NCBI RefSeq assembly: GCF_003852405.1
Contig: NZ_QAJM01000002.1
Span: 105,109 to 169,108, forward strand
DNA: 64,000 nt
Reading direction: 5' to 3'
Source of the DNA: Pseudomonas sp. KBW05
GTDB lineage: Bacteria; Pseudomonadota; Gammaproteobacteria; Pseudomonadales; Pseudomonadaceae
Shown here: positions 35,186-44,372 of the stretch, piece by piece
Position numbering within the stretch: the first letter of the stretch is position 1
Layout of the letters: each line of letters begins with the position of its first letter
Program-made: the position numbers and the translations under genes
The notes under the pieces: generated by a model
What the model was told of the DNA's origin: nothing
Database searches by the model: none
Seen by the model: only the letters and a program-made list of their open reading frames with translations

Positions 35186-38100
35186 TCAGGGTTGTAACCG
35201 GCTGACATTCGCATGGAGCTTGCTGGCCGGTGTATACGCAAATTGCCACCCTGTCGTTCCGTTCACCCCATCGAGGAAGTCCTGCAAGCCTTTGTGCTTG
35301 CCATTGTCCAGTCGGTAGACCTGCATTCCACCGATAATCTGTGGGGGATTGCCATTGCGGATCATCGCGATATCCAGATCCGGGCTGTTGGTATTGAATA
35401 GAATCAGCTCATTGTCGATGGTTTTCTGCACGTACACCGTGTGGCCGAACTCGCCCCCTTCATGCGCATGCTTGAAGTTGATCAGCCCGGACTCGGTGAT
35501 TTCGGCAGGTTTGAAGGTTGTTTTGAGGCTGCCCGGTTTGATCCCCATGAGCTCAAGGTAGCGCGGCGAGTAGTTGGTATCTCCCCTGCGGACTGTGCTG
35601 GCTATGACAGCGTCGAATACGTTGGGTGACAACCTTTTTTCTGCTTCACCCACGCGTATCGATGCCTCATAGCAGACCAGGCCCTTATTGGCAGGATTGG
35701 CATGCAGCACTTCCCAGTTCCTTGCCAGTTCCAGGCTGGAAAGGCCGTGTGACGTGTTGGATGGACCCAGCGGCGCCTCGTATAAGGCTTTGAAATCAGC
35801 ACTGTTTACGCTGTTTTGCAGCTGCCAGGCATCGTCATGGTCAAACACCTTGAATTCCAGAGCCTTTCGGTCATTTCCATGGGTTTTGTAGTGAACATTC
35901 ATCTTCTTGTCGTTAAATAGCTTATTCAAGCCGCCCTCCATGGCCCCTGCATCTGCAAACGTCGCCAGGCCATGGTTAGGGTCATAAAAATAAAATGTTT
36001 TCTCGCCACCCTCGACCCTGACGCCGGCGGCCATTGCATGATCCGGGGAGTCAATCATGACTGACTTTGAAACCGCCGATGCGTCCAGCTCCTTGACCAT
36101 GTTTTGATAGGTCATCTGCCGGATCGGTTTACGTGCATGGAAGGCGGTTTCTGCGCCTACTTGCACCTGAAGTTTGCGTAAGGACGCCATGAAGCGCCTG
36201 GAGGCGGGATCAGCAGGAAAAGCGGCAGCGAAGTACATGTTCTTGAGCAATACCTGCTCTTTACCTTCGGCGACAGCACTGGCCATAGCGCGCGCAAGCG
36301 CCGCGCATTGTCCGTCGGACAATTGACCTGTCCGGGAGAAGTAGACGACTTGCGGCATGGGTATCACACTGCCAAAGCGGGGCTCGATATTATCGATAAA
36401 GCGGGCAACACCACGTCGGCCAAACTCATAGGCTATCTCGTCGTATCGCCTTACGAGTACACCCACCTGTTGTGGTGTCATGTCTTGGCGTGCGGCCAAT
36501 TTCATCAGGTCTTCAATCTTCGAGGAGGCGGAGAGCCCTGGGACACTGCTTAAACTTCCATTGAGGTAGCCGCTTTCGAATGCCAATTTCCCGTCTCCAC
36601 TCCTATGTCCGATGACGGTTCTTTTCCAAATTTTGACCGTGGCATCGTCAATCCGCTTGACGGGGTCTTTTGCCGTTGCCCACGAACCCAGCTGTGCCGA
36701 AGGCACAAAATCATTCAGGGCCTTACCGTAAGGCTGTTGAGTAACGACGTCGAAGGCGTACCACTTATGGTTTTTCAGAATGGCCGATGTCTCGCTTACC
36801 TGCTCGCCCACCTTGTATGTACCCTTGGCAGCCGCCTCGTATTTTCGACTGGCCTGCAACAGGTCATAACGACCAGCGGTCCCGCGCAACTTTCCGATTG
36901 AAGCGGCTGCCTTTTGCCCCCCACGAAACACCGACGCCCCCGACCCATCCAGGGGGTTGAGTACGCCCAGGGCCGCTCGCCCGAACGTTCTGCTGACTTG
37001 ACCCAGCGTGGCAACGCTACGCGCAGCCGTGTTCAAGGCTTTGCCACCTTTCGCAGCGGTACCTGCCACCACCAGAAAACCCAGCGCATCAAAGGCCAGG
37101 TCGACAATTCCGTCGCGGATATTTCCGGCCTGGAAATTCTTTATCGCCGAATACAGGGGAACCATATTCAGCAGTAGCTCGCGGCCTATTTTGTACCATG
37201 GCTGGCGACTTTCAAACCGCGTTTGCCCGCGGGCCTGGGATTCGTAGGAGGCGATATCGGCGTTCTTCACCGCGGCGTCGGCGATCAAGGCTGTACGTTG
37301 GCTGGTGAAACTTGCGGGTACCCCTGCCGGCTGCTGGCTATTGCTTGCCGCGCCCTGAGACGCTGGACTTGAGGCCACTTGATCGTACCTGCGATAAACG
37401 CGACCGTTGTCATCGGCATGTTCTCCAAGCGTTACGTCTCCCAGTCCCGTGCGTTTAAGGGTGTTGTCTTTCAAATTGAGTTCGTAGGTCAGCACCTCAC
37501 CACGAAAGGTTGTTTTGAGCAGCAGGCTACGGTCATTTGGCATCCTGTTTTCGGAAACCACACCAAAAGAGTCTTGCGACACCTGTGTGGCCGTCATCAC
37601 CGTAAGGTTGCCGAACTCGATACGTTGCCGGTCTTCCACGGGCAGCCGGACAATCAGGTGCTTCGTCTGGGTGGCGATGGCCTTATCCATTTCGACGCGG
37701 TAGGCCCCAAACTCCCGCGCGAACACCTCGTTCATGTCCGGTGATTGACGCGTGGTGTTCAGACGCTCGAGCGGCACTTCGGGACTGGTGGACTTCCACC
37801 CCCGGGCCAGCAACTCCGTGGTGCCTTTGTGCAAATAGAGATCTACGATCGAGTGCGGCCCCACATCATCACGGTCTTGGGCGCGGGTTGTGGACTGCAG
37901 GCACTCCTTTTCAAAATCGATACCTTCACCAAACGCCTTTTTCAGCTCTGCGAGTGCCATCTCCCTGCGCGCTGGCATCGGCGTGGAGAACGTATGCGAT
38001 GCAGCACTCAATTCCAGCATCTGCTGATCGTAAGCCGTTTTGACGGTCTGCATCTGCGCTGGGCTGTATTGCCCGCTGGCGTTCGAACGGATAATGCCAT

Positions 38101-39829
38101 TGGCCACTCCCCAATCCTTGAGCGCGGCGTGTTGTGCGGCGTATTCGACGGCCTGCTCTTGTTGCGTCACGGGAGGGCGATTCGCATGGGGCATCACCTC
38201 GGCATAGGTCATATCCGCAGTCGAACCTGGCGCCTTGGCTTCCAGGCGTGCGACGGCTACTTGAAAACTGACCCAGGAATGGGAACCCACAGTGATGGCG
38301 GCAGGTATCTGCTTGACGAGATAGGCGGGGGCGCGGTGCGCCAGCAGCAGGTATGCGGCAACGGGGGACAACTCGGCACTGGCCTTTTGTTGACTGTGTA
38401 GATGGTTGGCCAGTGCCTGGACCACGGTCGACGGACGTTCGCCGATATGCGACTGATTGGCCAGGTCAAAGCCTGCGATGTTGTCGTGTCGCACGCCTTG
38501 CGTATTATCCAACAAGGTTTCCTTATCCAGTGAAACCTGCAGCGCAGCCAGCAGCCAGTCGGCGTGACTGGTGGGGGTGGCCAGTGCCCCGTTTTTGCGC
38601 TGCAGCCCTTCACCGATCGCTTTGCCGGCCGCAGAGGCAAGGATGTCGTTGATCACTCTGCGTGGCTGGGCCAGGTCGGTTTTGTCCCACACTTTATGGC
38701 GTGTCAGCAGTTTGAACAGTCCGTGGTCTTCCACGTCAGGGAGTGTCTGGATCGGATGGTAATACAAACCCGCCTTATCGTCCGAATGGAGGGGGACGGC
38801 CCAGGACAGGGCGCCACCAAGGTCCCCGTTAACCGGTTGTATAGGTGCGAAGGCCGTTACGCTCTGGGCGAGTTGGGCGAGTTCAAAATGGTCGGACGGC
38901 ATCACCCAGCCTGCATCTTCAATGAACTGCTTCAAGCTGACGCTTTCGCCAGCCCCCAGGGGCATAACCGTGTCCTCCAGGCATTGCAAGAGGATCTCGC
39001 TGACCTTGCTGCGCGCTTGGGCCGGGATCACGCGGCTATGTGCTTCGTCCAGCAAGTTGAGATTATCCAGCTCCTTCAGGTACTTCTCGATGAAGGCGGG
39101 CATCAACTTATCCATCACGCTCGCCTTGAATGCGTGCCGATGTTCGATGTTGTCCAACAATTCCTGTTGATCTTGGGGAAAGGCAAGGGCGCCCGGCCCG
39201 GCAAATTCTTTGCTTTGGGTCAACTGCGCCGCCCGTTGGGAAGCCTGCGCCGCATTGGTTGGAACCGTCTCACCGTAGAACGCCGCGATTTCGCTGACCT
39301 GCGCGCTATCGTCCTTTGGGCCAAAAATGTAGGTTTTTCCAGCGGCGAGGGCAGTCGTCGCCTGCAAGATAAACGGCCAGACAAGAGGGAATTCCTTGCT
39401 ACGGTTAAAACTCGCTGCTCCGAAATATTCAATCGAACCTGCTGGCGATTTGAGGTGCATTGCCGCATAACCCGGCCGGCCGCCGTCAGGTGGAAATAGT
39501 GTGATCGGCTTGGAGAGGTCGACGTTATTTGCCTGCGCCCATTGTGTGAAATCAGCCGTCTGCAACAGTCTCTTCAGATGCTGGTGCCATTGACCAAAGC
39601 TCGATGCTGGCGAGATCGGGGCAATCCGCTCGCTCCCAATGGAATCTGCATTATCACCGCCCTTGATCAATGCAGCGGCGTACGCTTGGTAAAGGTGCGC
39701 GCCGTCGCGCGATGCGGAGGGCGGTAACGGTGCCTGCGCGTGAGCGGCTCGTGCCTTGGCGGCGAGAGCGTTCGGCAATAGGGCCGTGGCTGGCACGGAG
39801 GGGCGCAGGGGAAGGGCATTCAGCGTCAT
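35186..39829 (-). CDS. Large effector with YopT-type (C58) cysteine protease domain
   Basis: The 1547-residue protein has no signal peptide. Residues 1 to about 290 are a unique N-terminal part. Residues about 290-1060 match the 884-residue paralogue, including LGGALSWAVPL and the hydrophobic LLLNMVPLYSAIKNFQAGNIRDGIVDLAFDALGFLVV segment that may insert in membranes. From about 1165 a papain-like C58 domain follows: GQCAAL with C1175, SPDHAMAAGV with H1264, and FYFYDPNHG with D1283, a full triad. A further C-terminal domain contains C1386, H1463 (EFGHTVYV) and N1479 (LFNTNS). C58 proteases of pathogens cleave host proteins near the membrane. The target, secretion route and immunity gene are not visible. 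The gene reads less GC-rich than its neighbours, hinting at transfer. Confidence 0.78.
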   Translation of the reverse strand: MTLNALPLRPSVPATALLPNALAAKARAAHAQAPLPPSASRDGAHLYQAYAAALIKGGDNADSIGSERIAPISPASSFGQWHQHLKRLLQTADFTQWAQANNVDLSKPITLFPPDGGRPGYAAMHLKSPAGSIEYFGAASFNRSKEFPLVWPFILQATTALAAGKTYIFGPKDDSAQVSEIAAFYGETVPTNAAQASQRAAQLTQSKEFAGPGALAFPQDQQELLDNIEHRHAFKASVMDKLMPAFIEKYLKELDNLNLLDEAHSRVIPAQARSKVSEILLQCLEDTVMPLGAGESVSLKQFIEDAGWVMPSDHFELAQLAQSVTAFAPIQPVNGDLGGALSWAVPLHSDDKAGLYYHPIQTLPDVEDHGLFKLLTRHKVWDKTDLAQPRRVINDILASAAGKAIGEGLQRKNGALATPTSHADWLLAALQVSLDKETLLDNTQGVRHDNIAGFDLANQSHIGERPSTVVQALANHLHSQQKASAELSPVAAYLLLAHRAPAYLVKQIPAAITVGSHSWVSFQVAVARLEAKAPGSTADMTYAEVMPHANRPPVTQQEQAVEYAAQHAALKDWGVANGIIRSNASGQYSPAQMQTVKTAYDQQMLELSAASHTFSTPMPARREMALAELKKAFGEGIDFEKECLQSTTRAQDRDDVGPHSIVDLYLHKGTTELLARGWKSTSPEVPLERLNTTRQSPDMNEVFAREFGAYRVEMDKAIATQTKHLIVRLPVEDRQRIEFGNLTVMTATQVSQDSFGVVSENRMPNDRSLLLKTTFRGEVLTYELNLKDNTLKRTGLGDVTLGEHADDNGRVYRRYDQVASSPASQGAASNSQQPAGVPASFTSQRTALIADAAVKNADIASYESQARGQTRFESRQPWYKIGRELLLNMVPLYSAIKNFQAGNIRDGIVDLAFDALGFLVVAGTAAKGGKALNTAARSVATLGQVSRTFGRAALGVLNPLDGSGASVFRGGQKAAASIGKLRGTAGRYDLLQASRKYEAAAKGTYKVGEQVSETSAILKNHKWYAFDVVTQQPYGKALNDFVPSAQLGSWATAKDPVKRIDDATVKIWKRTVIGHRSGDGKLAFESGYLNGSLSSVPGLSASSKIEDLMKLAARQDMTPQQVGVLVRRYDEIAYEFGRRGVARFIDNIEPRFGSVIPMPQVVYFSRTGQLSDGQCAALARAMASAVAEGKEQVLLKNMYFAAAFPADPASRRFMASLRKLQVQVGAETAFHARKPIRQMTYQNMVKELDASAVSKSVMIDSPDHAMAAGVRVEGGEKTFYFYDPNHGLATFADAGAMEGGLNKLFNDKKMNVHYKTHGNDRKALEFKVFDHDDAWQLQNSVNSADFKALYEAPLGPSNTSHGLSSLELARNWEVLHANPANKGLVCYEASIRVGEAEKRLSPNVFDAVIASTVRRGDTNYSPRYLELMGIKPGSLKTTFKPAEITESGLINFKHAHEGGEFGHTVYVQKTIDNELILFNTNSPDLDIAMIRNGNPPQIIGGMQVYRLDNGKHKGLQDFLDGVNGTTGWQFAYTPASKLHANVSRLQP

Positions 39830-39969
39830 CAGCAGTTACTCGATCAGGGCTAATACGCCCCGGTTCTTGAGTACCGGGCGTTGCCCGTTCGTGTCGCCTG
39901 ATGACGGTTTGATTCCAATGGTCCTACAGCGCTTCGTTTCCAAACACTACAAACTAGGGGAACTACATC

Positions 39970-41640
39970 CTATTGCTTGATCATCTCCCGCACCTTGGCC
40001 GTCAATAAGTCAAAGGTAAACGGCTTGGTGATCAATTGCATGCCCGGGTCTAGGAATCCGCCGCGCACCGCTGCGTGTTCGGCATATCCAGTGATAAACA
40101 GCACCTTCAGCTCTGGCCGGATCTGCCGGCCGATTTCCGCCAGTTGCCGCCTGTTCATGCCGGGCAACCCGACGTCGCTGATCAGCAGATCGATCCGCTG
40201 ATCAGATTCGATGATCGGCACCGCCGTATCGGCATCCCCTGCCTCGACAAAGCCATAGCCCAACTCCTTGAGCACCGCGCTGACCAAGACCCGTACCGCC
40301 GGATCATCCTCGACGATCAGCACCGTCTCACCGGCGTTGGCAAACGGCAGCAAGGCCGGGTTGACCACATCATCGGCAACGATCTGGCCAGCAAAACGTG
40401 GCAGAAACAGGCTGACCGTGGTGCCTTTGCCGACCACGCTATGAATCGTGACATGCCCATGGGACTGGCGCGCAAACCCGTAGATCATCGACAGCCCCAG
40501 GCCGGTTCCCTGACCAATGGGCTTGGTGGTGAAGAACGGGTCGAACACGCGGCCCATCACGCTTTCTGGGATACCGCAGCCAGTGTCGCTGACGCTCAAT
40601 TCCACGTAGTCACCGGGTTTAAGCGTGCCATAGGCGGCGGTGAAGACGCTGTCGAGGTGGCGGTTGCCGGTTTCCACGGTGAGGCCGCCGCCGCTGGGCA
40701 TGGCATCACGTGCGTTGATCACGAGGTTGAGCAGGGCGCTTTCCAGTTGGTTGGGGTCGGCTTCGGCGGTCCACAGCCCATCGGCGAGGCGCATGTCCAA
40801 GGCAATGCTTTCGTTGATGCTGCGTTGCAGCAGTTCGCCCATGGCACTGACCAACGTATTGAGCTCCACCGGCTTGGAATCCAGGGATTGGCGCCGCGAA
40901 AACGCCAAGAGCCGATGGGTCAGGCCCGCCGCGCGGTTGGCCGAGGTCACACCCAGGTCGATCAAACTGTCGAGATCATCCAATTTGCCCCGCGACACCC
41001 GCCGGCGCAGCAGCTCCAGGCTGCCGATAATGCCGGTGAGCATATTGTTGAAGTCGTGGGCGATGCCACCGGTCAACTGGCCAACCGCTTCCATCTTTTG
41101 CGATTGGCGCAAGGCGTCTTCGTTGTGGCGCAATTGCGCGGTGCGCTCTTCTACCTGCTGTTCGAGGGTTTCCAGGGTGCGTTGCAGGCGCAGCTCGCTT
41201 GCACTCAGGTCGATCAAGCGGTCGCGGGCTTCGTATTGGCGGCGCCGACCACGCAAGGCCGTGCTCACCTGGCTGATCAGGGTGACCGGGTGAAAAGGCC
41301 GCTCCAGGAACGTCACGTTGCCCAACAAGGGGCTCAGTTGCGAGGAACCATTCTGGCCGCTGCCGCCGTGATGGGTCATCAGCACAATCGGCAAGTCCGA
41401 CCACGCTGGCTGCTGGTGCAGGATCTCCAGCAACGGTTCCAGCTCCACCCCAAGCAACGCTTCGGCCGCCACGATCACCAAGCCGGCGCCTTGTTCCAGC
41501 GCTTCGCACAGTGCACCCAGGTCGCTGGCGACGATGCCACTGTAGCCGGCTTCCTTGAGCATCATCAGCGCCAATGAGCCGTCGCGGCCCATCGGCGCCA
41601 GGATGATTGCGCGCTCGGAAAAGGGCGAAAGGCCCGGCAT
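39970..41640 (-). CDS. Hybrid histidine kinase with degenerate N-terminal receiver
   Basis: The 556-residue soluble protein starts with a receiver-like domain (about residues 8-130) whose phosphoacceptor position reads LVIVAAEALL, without the Asp, so it cannot be phosphorylated normally. A coiled coil leads to HisKA (GGIAHDFNNML, His near residue 196), HATPase_c (FDPFFTTKPIGQGTGLGLSM) and a C-terminal receiver (VEDDP, LISDVGLPGMN, TKPF). It is the HisKA type with the HDFNN box. The start overlaps the stop of the KaiC-like gene by one base, so ATPase and kinase are made together. Probably the KaiC-like protein regulates the kinase. Confidence 0.9.
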   Translation of the reverse strand: MPGLSPFSERAIILAPMGRDGSLALMMLKEAGYSGIVASDLGALCEALEQGAGLVIVAAEALLGVELEPLLEILHQQPAWSDLPIVLMTHHGGSGQNGSSQLSPLLGNVTFLERPFHPVTLISQVSTALRGRRRQYEARDRLIDLSASELRLQRTLETLEQQVEERTAQLRHNEDALRQSQKMEAVGQLTGGIAHDFNNMLTGIIGSLELLRRRVSRGKLDDLDSLIDLGVTSANRAAGLTHRLLAFSRRQSLDSKPVELNTLVSAMGELLQRSINESIALDMRLADGLWTAEADPNQLESALLNLVINARDAMPSGGGLTVETGNRHLDSVFTAAYGTLKPGDYVELSVSDTGCGIPESVMGRVFDPFFTTKPIGQGTGLGLSMIYGFARQSHGHVTIHSVVGKGTTVSLFLPRFAGQIVADDVVNPALLPFANAGETVLIVEDDPAVRVLVSAVLKELGYGFVEAGDADTAVPIIESDQRIDLLISDVGLPGMNRRQLAEIGRQIRPELKVLFITGYAEHAAVRGGFLDPGMQLITKPFTFDLLTAKVREMIKQ

Positions 41641-43139
41641 CAGCCCATGTCCTTGAGCAGGGGCGAGCCGGCGCCCATATACGTGGGAATCCCGCGCAGT
41701 ACGCCCTGGAAGTTGTTCAGTGGCTCGCCCACGGTCATGCCGCGACTGCCGATGCGGTATTCGCGAATGGTGGATTCATGGGAGCCGGTCCTTTTCTTGA
41801 TGATCGAAATCGCCCGGCGCACCTCACCGATCGCTTCGAAGTAACGCAACAGGATCACGGTGTCGGCCAGGTAAGTGATATCCACCGGCGCCTGCATATC
41901 GCCCACCAGCCCGTGCTGGGCGACCGTCATAAAGGTCGCCGCGCCCCTGCGGTTGAGGTACAGCAGCAGTTCGTGCATGTGCAGGATCAGCGCGTTTTCT
42001 TCCGGCATCGCAGCGGTGTAGCCGTTGATGCTGTCGATCACCACGGTTTTAATGCCGCTGTCATCGACGCAACGCCGCACCCGGTGGGAAAACTCGCCGG
42101 GCGACAGCTCGGCAGCGTCCACTTGTTCAATCAGCAGGTTGCCAGTGGCTTGCAGCGCCTCCAGGTCGATCCCCATGTTTTTCATGCGTTCAAACAGCAG
42201 GCCCAGTTCTTCGTCGAAGATGAACAGCGCAGCTTTTTCGCCTCGGGCCACGGCCGAGGCGGCGAAGATCATCGAGATCAGCGATTTGCCGGTACCGGCC
42301 GGGCCGAGGATCAGGCTGCTGGAGCCGGTCTCGATACCGCCGCCGAGTAACGAATCCAACTCTTTGATGCCGCTGGTCAGGGTCTGGCGGTTGTAACCGC
42401 CCCGGTGTTCAGCCGCCACCAGGCGCGGGAACACATGCACGCCGTCCTGCATGATGGTGAAGTCATGGAAACCGCCACGGTATTTCTGCCCGCGGTACTT
42501 CACCACCCGCACCCGGCGACGTTCGGCGCCGTAGTTGGGGGTCAGTTCTTCCAGGCGGATCACCCCGTGGGCGACGCTGTGTACCGTCTTGTCGAGGGAT
42601 TCGGTGGTGAGGTCGTCCAGCAGCAGCACGGTGGCGTCATAACGCACGAAATAGTGCTTGATCGCGAGGATCTGCCGGCGATAACGCAGGGAGCTTTGCG
42701 CCAGCAGGCGAATCTCCGACAGGCTGTCGACCACCACGCGGGTCGGCTTGACCCGTTCCACCACTTCAAAGATCTGCCGCGTCGCTTCGCCCAACTCCAG
42801 GTCGGACGAATACAGCAGGCTCTGCTGGTGCTCGGCGTTGAGCAGGCTTTCGGGTGGGGTCAGTTCGAAGATATGGATATTGTCGTCCAGGTCCCAGCCG
42901 TGGGACTTGGCACCCTGGCGCAATTCACGCTCGGTCTCGGACAGGGTGATGTACAGCGACTTCTCGCCGTTTTTCGCGCCGGCCTGCAAAAAATGCAGGG
43001 CGACGGTGGTTTTGCCGGTGCCGGGTTCACCTTCCAGCAAGAACAGGTGGCTGCGCGATAGCCCGCCGGAAAGAATGTCGTCCAGACCTTCGATACCGGT
43101 GGCCGCCTTTTCACTGAACAGCTCGTTGGATGTAGACAA
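41640..43139 (-). CDS. KaiC-like double RecA-type ATPase
   Basis: The 499-residue protein has two KaiC domains with Walker A motifs GEPGTGKTT and GPAGTGKS, Walker B-like segments VVVDSLSEIR and VVIDSINGY, and catalytic-type glutamates nearby (SETERELR). It is a proteobacterial KaiC homologue; there is no KaiA or KaiB here. GTG at 43157 is also possible, but TTG at 43139 has GAGGG at good spacing, and the text from there (STSNELFSEK) begins like homologues as I recall them. It is coupled to the hybrid kinase, so it is more likely a signalling ATPase than a clock. Confidence 0.85.
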   Translation of the reverse strand: MSTSNELFSEKAATGIEGLDDILSGGLSRSHLFLLEGEPGTGKTTVALHFLQAGAKNGEKSLYITLSETERELRQGAKSHGWDLDDNIHIFELTPPESLLNAEHQQSLLYSSDLELGEATRQIFEVVERVKPTRVVVDSLSEIRLLAQSSLRYRRQILAIKHYFVRYDATVLLLDDLTTESLDKTVHSVAHGVIRLEELTPNYGAERRRVRVVKYRGQKYRGGFHDFTIMQDGVHVFPRLVAAEHRGGYNRQTLTSGIKELDSLLGGGIETGSSSLILGPAGTGKSLISMIFAASAVARGEKAALFIFDEELGLLFERMKNMGIDLEALQATGNLLIEQVDAAELSPGEFSHRVRRCVDDSGIKTVVIDSINGYTAAMPEENALILHMHELLLYLNRRGAATFMTVAQHGLVGDMQAPVDITYLADTVILLRYFEAIGEVRRAISIIKKRTGSHESTIREYRIGSRGMTVGEPLNNFQGVLRGIPTYMGAGSPLLKDMG

Positions 43140-43247
43140 GAAGTGCCCTCGGGTCACGGATCAATAGAGGAACGCGCCGCCTTGGGCGCGCCATATTTAC
43201 TTGACCGTGATGGCCCGTAGCCGTTCCACGATTTTTTTCCGAGAGCG

Positions 43248-44306
43248 CTACAGGCCTTGCTGCAAGGCCGGGTCGTCGGGATTTTGCTGTTCCAATTGGG
43301 CGAGCAACACCTGGACGTTTTGCAACTGGCCGCTTTCCTTCCAGTAATTGACCAGCAGCACCCGCGCTTTGCGGTTGGCCGGATGGCGTTGCAGGATCTC
43401 TTCCAACTGACGCTGTGCCGCTTCCAGTTCGTTCTGGGCGTGGAGGGTGGTCGCCAGGTCGTAGCGGTAATCCTGATTGTCCGGCTCCAGCTCCACGGCC
43501 TTGGACAGGCCCAGCAACGCGTACGGGCGTTCACCGTGGTGCAGCAGCCACAGCCCCAAGGCATGTTGCAGATAGGCCGAGTCCGGGTGCGCCGCCAGTT
43601 GCCGCGCCAGCAATTGGCGGGACTCCTCACTCTTGCCTTGTTTATCCAGCAACTCGATCTGTGCGACCACCGCTTGCAGATTGTCCGGCTGCAAGCGCAT
43701 CGCCTGTTCCAGGGCGTTTTGTGCATCGGTCAGCAGGGCGCTGTGGATGTACAGCTGCGCCAGTTGAATCCAGCCCTCGGCGGTTTCGGGCTGGGCCTTG
43801 AGGTATTTGACGAACTCGTCGAGCACTTGCTGCAACGGGCCGAAGTACAGGCCCAGGGTGTCGGGCGACAGGCCAAGCAGGGCGTTGGCCGCAGCAAAGC
43901 GCACGCTTTGTTCCGGGTCGTCGAGTGCCGGACCGAGCAACAGCGTGCGCTGGCCGCTGGGCACCAGGCCGACAATGCTGTGGATTGCCGCTTCACGCAC
44001 CTGCGGCGAATCGCTCGCCAGGTCCTTGTCGGCCAGCTTCAAGGCTTGCGGGCTAGGGTAGTTGGGCAACTCGGCGTGCAGCGCGGCGCGGCGCTCCGGG
44101 GACAGGTCCGGCCGGCCCAGTTGCTGATACAACACCCGCGCCGCCCCCGGCTCGCCATTGCGCGCCTGTTTCAGGGCTTTGGAATAACCGTGGGCAATTG
44201 CCGGCGGCACGGCGACCTGACTGGAACGGGAGAAATACCAAGTGATCAGCACAATCAACAGCAGGGCGCACAGGCCGACGAGGGAATAACGGCGTGACTT
44301 AGACAT
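43248..44306 (-). CDS. Membrane-anchored HEAT/TPR protein, heme-less cytochrome paralogue
   Basis: The 352-residue protein has one N-terminal membrane helix (SLVGLCALLLIVLITWYF) and then periplasmic HEAT-like repeats followed by TPR repeats. From residue about 35 it aligns along its whole length with the C-terminal half of the heptaheme cytochrome at 5932-8124, for example ELPNYPSPQALKLADKDL against ELPNYPSEQALKLATQDL, PQVREAAIHSIVGL against PQVRESAVRAVSAL, and LAAHPDSAYLQHALGL against LAQHPDAALLQHTRGL. No CXXCH motif is present. It is likely a scaffold or competitor of the cytochrome's repeat region. No close functional neighbour is evident; it stands between the KaiC-like gene and the bestrophin gene. 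Confidence 0.82.
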   Translation of the reverse strand: MSKSRRYSLVGLCALLLIVLITWYFSRSSQVAVPPAIAHGYSKALKQARNGEPGAARVLYQQLGRPDLSPERRAALHAELPNYPSPQALKLADKDLASDSPQVREAAIHSIVGLVPSGQRTLLLGPALDDPEQSVRFAAANALLGLSPDTLGLYFGPLQQVLDEFVKYLKAQPETAEGWIQLAQLYIHSALLTDAQNALEQAMRLQPDNLQAVVAQIELLDKQGKSEESRQLLARQLAAHPDSAYLQHALGLWLLHHGERPYALLGLSKAVELEPDNQDYRYDLATTLHAQNELEAAQRQLEEILQRHPANRKARVLLVNYWKESGQLQNVQVLLAQLEQQNPDDPALQQGL

Positions 44307-44372
44307 GCAGGCGTCCGCAAGTATTACAAAGCCGTCAGCTTCGACCAGAGCAGGGCAGGTGTCAAACCCGCG

